In this document: positions 58,079 through 64,000 of the stretch, in pieces | Layout: each line of letters opens with the position of its first letter | How positions within the stretch are numbered: the first letter of the stretch is position 1 | Source: Euborellia annulipes | Lineage: Eukaryota > Arthropoda > Insecta > Dermaptera > Anisolabididae | DNA: 64,000 nucleotides | Assembly (NCBI GenBank): GCA_023213315.1 | Contig: JAKCPI010011735.1 | Span: 1 to 64,000 of the forward strand | Direction of reading: 5' to 3' | The notes under the pieces: generated by a model | Seen by the model: the letters and a program-made list of their open reading frames with translations, nothing else | The model's database searches: none | Told to the model about the DNA's origin: nothing | Position numbers and translations under genes: made by a program

Positions 58079-61000
58079 CAGGGCCGCAGACAGGGGGGGG
58101 CAGGGGGGCTATATCCCCGGGGCCCGGGCCCTCTGAGGGGGCCCGGGCCCATTGCGCTCCCAACTTAAAATTCTAATAAAAATTAAATTTCTTTGTTAAA
58201 ATTTCAATTAAAAAAAATAATTTTCTTGAAATTTTTTTCCTCAAGGGGCCCGGGCCCTTTAAGCTAAAATCTTAAAATTTCAATTAAAAAAAATAATTTT
58301 CTTGAAATTTTTTCCTCAAGGGCCCGGGCCCTTTAAGCTAAAATCTTAAAATTTCAATTAAAAAAATAATTTTCTTGAAATTTTTTTCCTCAGGGGGCCC
58401 GGGCCCTTTAAGATCAAATCTTAAAATTTCAATTAAAAAAAATCATTTTCTTGAAATTTTTTTACTCAAGGGGCCCGGGCCCTTTAAGATCAAATCTTAA
58501 AATTTCAATTAAAAAAAAATCATTTTCTTGAAATTTTTTTCCTCAAGGGGCCCGGGCCCTTTAAGCTCAAATCTTAAAATTTCAATTAAAAAAAAATCAT
58601 TTTCTTGAAATTTTTTTCCTCAGGGGGGCCCGGGCCCTTTAAGCTAAAATCTTAAAATTTCAATTAAAAAAAATCATTTTCTTGAAATTTTTTTCCTCAA
58701 GGGGCCCGGGCCCTTTAAGCTCAAATCTTAAAATTTCAATTAAAAAAAATCATTTTCTTGAAATTTTTTTCCTCAAGGGGCCCGGGCCCTTTAAGCTAAA
58801 ATCTTAAAATTTCAATTAAAAAAAATCATTTTCTTGAAATTTTTTTCCTCAAGGGGCCCGGGCCCTTTAAGATCAAATCTTAAAATTTCAATTAAAAAAA
58901 ATCATTTTCTTGAAATTTTTTTCCTCAAGGGGCCCGGGCCCTTTAAGATCAAATCTTAAAATTTCAATTAAAAAAAATCATTTTCTTGAAATTTTTTTCC
59001 TCAAGGGGCCCGGGCCCTTTAAGATCAAATCTTAAAATTTCAATTAAAAAAAATCATTTTCTTGAAATTTTTTTACTCAAGGGGCCCGGGCCCTTTAAGA
59101 TCAAATCTTAAAATTTCAATTAAAAAAAATCATTTTCTTGAAATTTTTTTCCTCAGGGGCCCGGGCCCTTTAAGATCAAATCTTAAAATTTCAATTAAAA
59201 AAAATCATTTTCTTGAAATTTTTTTCCTCAAGGGGCCCGGGCCCTTTAAGATCAAATCTTAAAATTTCAATTAAAAAAAATCATTTTCTTGAAATTTTTT
59301 TCCTCAAGGGGCCCGGGCCCTTTAAGATCAAATCTTAAAATTTCAATTAAAAAAAATCATTTTCTTGAAATTTTTTTCCTCAGGGGGCCCGGGCCCTTTA
59401 AGATCAAATCTTAAAATTTCAATTAAAAAAAATCATTTTCTTGAAATTTTTTTACTCAAGGGGCCCGGGCCCTTTAAGATCAAATCTTAAAATTTCAATT
59501 AAAAAAAATCATTTTCTTGAAATTTTTTTCCTCAGGGGGCCCGGGCCCTTTAAGATCAAATCTTAAAATTTCAATTAAAAAAAATCATTTTCTTGAAATT
59601 TTTTTCCTCAAGGGGCCCGGGCCCTTTAAGATCAAATCTTAAAATTTCAATTAAAAAAAATCATTTTCTTGAAATTTTTTTACTCAAGGGGCCCGGGCCC
59701 TTTAAGATCAAATCTTAAAATTTCAATTAAAAAAAATCATTTTCTTGAAATTTTTTTCCTCAAGGGGCCCGGGCCCTTTAAGATCAAATCTTAAAATTTC
59801 AATTAAAAAAAATCATTTTCTTGAAATTTTTTTCCTCAAGGGGCCCGGGCCCTTTAAGATCAAATCTTAAAATTTCAATTAAAAAAAATCATTTTCTTGA
59901 AATTTTTTTACTCAAGGGGCCCGGGCCCTTTAAGATCAAATCTTAAAATTTCAATTAAAAAAAATCATTTTCTTGAAATTTTTTTACTCAAGGGGCCCGG
60001 GCCCTTTAAGATCAAATCTTAAAATTTCAATTAAAAAAAATCATTTTCTTGAAATTTTTTTCCTCAAGGGGCCCGGGCCCTTTAAGATCAAATCTTAAAA
60101 TTTCAATTAAAAAAAATCATTTTCTTGAAATTTTTTTCCTCAAGGGGGCCCGGGCCCTTTAAGATCAAATCTTAAAATTTCAATTAAAAAAAATCATTTT
60201 CTTGAAATTTTTTTACTCAAGGGGCCCGGGCCCTTTAAGATCAAATCTTAAAATTTCAATTAAAAAAAATCATTTTCTTGAAATTTTTTTTCCTCAAGGG
60301 GCCCGGGCCCTTTAAGATCAAATCTTAAAATTTCAATTAAAAAAAATCATTTTCTTGAAATTTTTTTACTCAAGGGGCCCGGGCCCTTTAAGATCAAATC
60401 TTAAAATTTCAATTAAAAAAAATCATTTTCTTGAAATTTTTTTCCTCAAGGGGCCCGGGCCCTTTAAGATCAAATCTTAAAATTTCAATTAAAAAAAATC
60501 ATTTTCTTGAAATTTTTTTACTCAAGGGGCCCGGGCCCTTTAAGATCAAATCTTAAAATTTCAATTAAAAAAAATCATTTTCTTGAAATTTTTTTCCTCA
60601 AGGGGCCCGGGCCCTTTAAGATCAAATCTTAAAATTTCAATTAAAAAAAATCATTTTCTTGAAATTTTTTTACTCAAGGGGCCCGGGCCCTTTAAGATCA
60701 AATCTTAAAATTTCAATTAAAAAAAATCATTTTCTTGAAATTTTTTTCCTCAGGGGGGGGCCCTTTAAGCTCAAATCAAGTTTGATCTTTTTCACGACCC
60801 AGGATAGCTAAAAACGCAGATTTCAGTGGCTAATTTTCAAAAAATTTTCCATACCCCCAGATTCCCCCGGGAATCCTCTGTCCTGATCTGGCCTCGATAA
60901 AATATTGTAACTCTGTTTAGGAAATTTAAAAAAATTTTTAAATAATTTTATTTAAATAAATATTGTAAGCTATGGATAACAATTTCAAAAGTTGTGTCAA

Positions 61001-61154
61001 AAACTGTGTAAAAAATTGTTGGCATGAAGGCCACAATAGCCTTTTATATACAGTACAAAAAAAAATCTAAGTTTTTTTTTTTTTTGGGGGGGGGGAGGGG
61101 GGGGCCCGTATTAGTAAGTAGCCCCGGGGCCCGTCAAGTCTGCCTGCGGCCCTG
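58079..61154. mobile_element. hAT-like non-autonomous element C with internal minisatellite
   Basis: Ends CAGGGCCGCAGACAGG and inverted CAGGGCCGCAGGCAG. The 8-bp duplication TATGTGAG abuts both sides (58071-58078 and 61155-61162). The interior is minisatellite (about 58135-60770) and then a unique stretch with a T/G homopolymer. No transposase. Confidence 0.85.
58135..60770. repeat. Minisatellite C, about 33 copies of a 76-bp unit
   Basis: Unit: GGGGCCCGGGCCCTTTAAG, ATCAAATCTTAAAATTTC, AATTAAAAAAAATCATTTTC, TTGAAATTTTTTTCCTCAA. Left border units differ most (AAGCTAAAATC). A CCTCAA/ACTCAA change alternates over parts of the array. The core GGGCCCGGGCCC is a perfect palindrome. Confidence 0.95.
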
Positions 61155-61570
61155 TATGTGAGGTTTCACTAAGTTGTAAATGAAAGAAATATTGAATTTC
61201 TAACTCGAAATATATCGAGTTAGAAATTCAATATTTCTTTCATTTACCTCTTTAGTGAAACCTCACATATTCCAAATAATTTTTACTTATAAATATGTTT
61301 CACGGAAAACCTACACCACTTTCTCTCCAAACTATAAATTATTTTTTAGATGCTTTTTCAAATGTATATTCTCATTTTGCCATTGAAATCTTCTGAAGAT
61401 CACTTTACTCTTGTATTTCATAGGAAAGATAGGAGAAATGGTTGCCATGGTATAAATATTTTCCCATACTTATAAATTTTACATATTGAATTTAAATGTA
61501 CTGTACTGACGGATACTAAATATATGTCGACACAAAAAATCTGGTGCGATCAGTCACACCAGATTTTTTT

Positions 61571-62380
61571 TCAAGACTGAAATGAAATCTCATCTCTCAT
61601 TTCTTTGTATTTTTCATAGTTAAAATTTTAAACTTGAAACTCCATAAGATTAAAGAGCTTATTTATTTGGGGCAATATAATTGACCTAAAGACCTCCTCC
61701 ACCCTCTATAACCGAAATTATTGTTGGTCCCTTGGTGGCCATCCATGTCTTATCCTCTGTCCCACACACAAACATATTGCGCATCAATCAAATTTAGTGA
61801 CTGCTTTAATTTGACCGATGCATCTGAGGAATGCAAACAAATAAAGCAGGCAAGCAGCCAGCCAGCCATCGACACAAATCGATGCTCCGTTGTGTGTCGA
61901 GTTGAGAATTAATATCATCAGACAGAGAGAGAGGAGAGAGAGAGAGAGAGAGAGACCTTTTCCCTCCCTCCACACGATATTTAGTCAATTGTGGGTTAAT
62001 TAATTGCTCGGCGCTCTTTATTTAGAAATACGCAAATGCTAAATATTGTGTTCACACAAATAATGAATAGAATTCAAAACGAGAAAGGGAAAGCTCATTG
62101 AGCAAAAAAAAAAAAAAAAAAAACATGCTTAATGTCTATCATCAATGAAATAACAAATTTACAAGAAAATGACGTTAGAAAACTTTCCTCCGCGCTCATT
62201 CAATTGTTAAAATATCAAATTAATAGACAACACATAGATAAATCAGGGATGGCCTACCCGCTGCTCACCTTTAACCGCGGGGAAATCCCATTTTTACAAA
62301 ATATATTTATTTTATAATGAAGAAATAAAGGCAGCCAAAACAATATAAAGAAAAATTTTTTATTTTACTTTATTGAACAA
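61571..62380. other. Unique region with GA run
   Basis: 61690-61990 is unique and of balanced composition, with a GA run at 61922-61954 (see the ORF at 61750-61869). The remainder is AT-rich. Confidence 0.4.
61750..61869 (-). CDS. Possible signal-peptide ORF (speculative first coding exon)
   Basis: A 39-codon minus-strand ORF begins MAGWLLACFICLHSSDASVK, which has the Met, hydrophobic core and small-residue end of a secretory signal peptide. Upstream on the same strand is a CT-rich stretch (61954-61922) as in a 5' leader. The gene with the CUB exon at 66-289 is on this strand and should begin with a signal peptide. No strong donor is seen: GTTTGT or GTGTGT near 61771 are the best, and the latter has the phase required by the CUB exon. 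Chance occurrence is quite possible. Confidence 0.2.
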   Translation of the reverse strand: MAGWLLACFICLHSSDASVKLKQSLNLIDAQYVCVWDRG

Positions 62381-62415
62381 CAATGTCGACGTTTCGGCCA
62401 TCATCAGGGCATTTG
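62381..62415 (-). ncRNA. Hammerhead-like motif, stem II deleted
   Basis: Minus strand: AATGCC, CTGATGA (canonical core), TGGCC, GAAACGTC, GACATT. Stem I pairs at 5 of 6 positions. Only 5 nt remain between core strands, so no stem II can form. Confidence 0.45.
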
Positions 62416-62540
62416 TATTGTTTGCCTTGAGCTTAGCTGCTCTTGACATAGATGCAAGTATTCGTCAACTGACATGACTTCTGGTTCAAGACCATCAGCC
62501 ACTCAGCCAAGCGCCCCTCTAAACTTGAAGCAAATAAAAC

Positions 62541-62590
62541 ACATATTCTGATTAAGTCCCGAATAATCGGCTGAAACGTCATAAGAAATA
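62541..62590 (+). ncRNA. Hammerhead-like motif, decayed
   Basis: Plus strand: CTGATTA (G8 to U), hairpin CCGA-ATAA-TCGG, GCTGAAACGTC, ATAAG. It faces away from the motif at 62381-62415, giving the same outward pair arrangement as elsewhere. Confidence 0.4.
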
Positions 62591-62658
62591 TAATATATCA
62601 CTTTCGGGCCGTGAAGAAAATTCATACAATTTAATATTTATTAATTCAAATAGCCGAC

Positions 62659-62738
62659 AAAAGATAGGGTGCCGCCGGGAGTCGAACCACAGATCTACCG
62701 ATTTCTACTCGGTATGCCCTACCACTGGAGCACAGCAC
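62659..62738 (-). tRNA. tRNA-like sequence, Ser(AGA)-type anticodon loop, probable pseudogene or SINE head
   Basis: Minus strand: acceptor GTGCTGT pairs with GCGGCAC (two GU). D-arm GCTC..GGGC with AGTGGTAG, anticodon stem ACCGA/TCGGT with loop GTAGAAA (AGA), B-box GGTTCGACTCC. Bases 8-9 are missing, two T-stem pairs are broken and there is no long variable arm as in true tRNA-Ser. No 3' CCA-like or T-run evidence of independent function. A degenerate tRNA or SINE head is likely. Confidence 0.5.
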
Positions 62739-62799
62739 GGCATTGGGATATTTTAATTCACTCAGACCGCTATTTAAGTCATCGGGAGAATTTTTTTTT

Positions 62800-62990
62800 A
62801 AATTTAATTAAGGTCTTTTTCGGCATCGAAGGCCATTTAGACCCCGTCCCTATTTATTTAAATTGATTTGTAGCAAATTCAATTTAAATAAATTTTGTCG
62901 CCCGAGACGGCATGCGAACCTGCGACCCTTGGTTTTATACCAAGGCCAGCACGCTAACCCCTGCACCAAGCCCCGAGGATCGGGAGAAAT
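62800..62990 (-). repeat. tRNA-derived SINE, family S2
   Basis: Minus strand: head CCTCGGGGCTTGGTGCAGGG, GTTAGCGTGC and GGGTCGCAGGTTCGCATGCC (B-box), then a body with AATTTATTTAAATTG and the tail GGGGTCTAAATGGCC...GAAAAAGACC. The head resembles S1; the tail differs. Confidence 0.75.
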
Positions 62991-63127
62991 GGACCCAAAT
63001 CTGAAGTCACACATTTCTCCGTTAACCCGCGGCGCAATCTAGATGGGCTAATTGAGAATATCTCTCAATTATGACGGAGAAATTTGGGTCCATTTCTCCC
63101 TTTGACTAAAATAGCAATGGTCTAGAG

Positions 63128-63447
63128 CAGCGTTTTCCAAACTGTGAGGCGCGGACTAGTCTAAGGGGAGGCGCGAATATTGGCCACCAAGATCAATTTT
63201 CCAAATGATTGCTAGTTTTATAAATAAAATTATAAAATAATTCTGGGACGGAGTTTTTAATTAAAATAATAAATATGAATAAATAAAAGTTTCACTTTAA
63301 TAAAAAAAATATTTTTATATAAATTTATATTTTTTAGTATTAAAAATTTTTGTTTTTGTATTATTTTATTAAATGTGTAGGGGAGGGGCGTCATACGATT
63401 AAATATTTTTAAGGGAGGCGTTGTAACATAAAGTTTGGAAACCACTG
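63128..63447. mobile_element. hAT-like MITE, CAGCGTTTTCCAAACT ends
   Basis: Related to 15554-15796 (GGGGAGGCGCGAATATT shared). Right end AGTTTGGAAACCACTG. No matching target duplication (GTCTAGAG against GCCACCCA), so the ends have decayed or rearranged. Confidence 0.75.
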
Positions 63448-63857
63448 GCCACCCAAAGGTGGATCCAGGGAAGTTTTTAAGGGTTTTAATTTGTTTCTGA
63501 CTAGACGCGAAGCTCGCCGAAGGCGATAGCCTTGTTAATTATTTTATTTATTAGGATTGGATAAGGGGTTTAAAAATTGAAAAAAAATGTTTTTTAAATT
63601 TATTTTAGCTAAATCGAAGCCAAATAAATAGAAAACATTCAAAAAATAGCGTTGATTATTATTTTGATTAGGGGGGGGGAGATGAAGGGTTGATTATTTA
63701 AGAAAGGCCTTGGAATATTCCAAATCACTTGTTGACATTCTTTTCCAGTTATAAATATAGTTAGATTAGAGTAAAAGGTATTTTTTTACTTTTAATAAAA
63801 AGGGAATTGCTATGTCCATCTATTTATTCCTATACCGAGAGAGAGACAAGTCTCGTT
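63448..63857. other. AT-rich spacer
   Basis: Contains GCTCGCCGAAGGCGATAGC (63511-63529), related to the hairpin of element D. No gene. Confidence 0.35.
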
Positions 63858-63858
63858 C

Positions 63859-63994
63859 AGTCGAGTGCGTTGCCGCGCGGCAGGCGCTGCTCTCTTTTTT
63901 GTGTTTAAAGTGAATCAAAGTGAATAATTAATATAGTGTAACCCACCCTGACCTCACCGTCAACCAACACACCCTCTTGAGTGTCTTATTAAAG
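63859..63994 (+). promoter_or_regulatory. Candidate noncoding first exon B with initiator
   Basis: CGTTCAGTCGAGTGCG (initiator TCAGT, A at 63859) begins a GC-rich block GCCGCGCGGCAGGCGCTG. This is followed by TGTGTTTAAAGTG, a C-rich segment (CACCGTCAACCAACACACCC) and TCTTATTAAAG before a GTAATT donor at 63995. Layout and 3' end parallel 44955-45077. No ORF of note. An LTR-type retroelement promoter is an alternative. Confidence 0.4.
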
Positions 63995-64000
63995 GTAATT

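Larger units (their letters stand above)
58050..61289. mobile_element. Palindromic foldback element carrying hAT element C
   Basis: Outside element C, the sequence from TAAGTAAAAATTATTTGGAA through TATGTGAGGTTTCACTAA is repeated inverted up to 61289, with AACTCGAAATATATCGAGTT at the centre. About 155 bp without the insertion. Confidence 0.8.
57665..61570 (+). mobile_element. DR1 copy interrupted by two nested insertions
   Basis: The 5' part 57665-58049 runs from TTTACTTTCTCTTACC through AGTACTAGTAC. The 3' part resumes near 61325 (ATTATTTTTTAGATGCTTTTT), contains GGTTGCCATGGTAT at 61440, and ends with a shrunken hairpin 61534-61570 in which most of the arms are deleted. Between them lie a palindrome and hAT element C. 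Confidence 0.85.

Noticed and set aside
59062..59262. ORF repeating GPGPLRSNLKISIKK
   Set aside because: Translation of minisatellite C.

Overview
This is animal (metazoan) nuclear DNA, most likely from an arthropod. It is very AT-rich with long homopolymer and dinucleotide tracts, and it has a spliced gene edge, tRNA-derived SINEs, mariner, hAT and Helentron-like elements, but no prokaryotic gene organisation. The arthropod assignment is an inference from the repeat types and initiator-like motifs, not a proof. Almost every long reading frame is a translation of repeat DNA.

Genes. One coding exon is convincing: bases 66-289 on the minus strand, flanked by an AG acceptor and a GTAAGA donor, encode most of a CUB domain. 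The minus-strand gene it belongs to must have its 5' exons at higher coordinates, so much or all of the window may be intron. A 39-codon minus-strand ORF at 61750-61869 looks like a signal peptide and could be an upstream exon, but this is speculative. Two plus-strand stretches (44955-45077 and 63859-63994) share an initiator-like start, a similar layout and the same 3' end in a GTAAT donor, and may be alternative noncoding first exons of another gene.

Repeats, left to right. 1-9 kb: CUB exon, hammerhead-ribozyme-like motifs, an inverted mariner wreck, SINEs, the first DR1 copies and a TA-flanked MITE. 9.2-11.9 kb: hAT-like element A (8-bp target duplication) filled with about 30 copies of an 85-bp repeat. 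12-36 kb: many DR1 copies, SINEs, small hAT MITEs and a 346-bp GT tract. 37-45 kb: a 975-bp inverted-repeat transposon, a 284-bp palindrome with outward hammerhead motifs, and a 1.1-kb GC-rich palindrome sitting in the TA tract of a DR1 copy. 46.7-48.2 kb: hAT-like element D. 50.1-52.9 kb: hAT-like element B with 16 copies of a 118-bp repeat. 57.7-61.6 kb: a three-layer nest in which hAT-like element C (about 33 copies of a 76-bp repeat) sits inside a palindrome that sits inside DR1. 62-64 kb: more hammerhead motifs, a tRNA-like sequence, SINE and hAT MITE.

Main themes. (1) Three unrelated hAT-like insertions, each with exact 8-bp target duplications, carry expanded GC/AT minisatellites. (2) Hammerhead ribozyme motifs of the minimal type known from Penelope-like elements occur as outward-facing pairs at four loci. 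(3) The dominant repeat, here called DR1, has the layout of Helentron-associated elements (subterminal inverted repeats, GTCT microsatellite, terminal hairpin) and carries a perfect RFX X-box.
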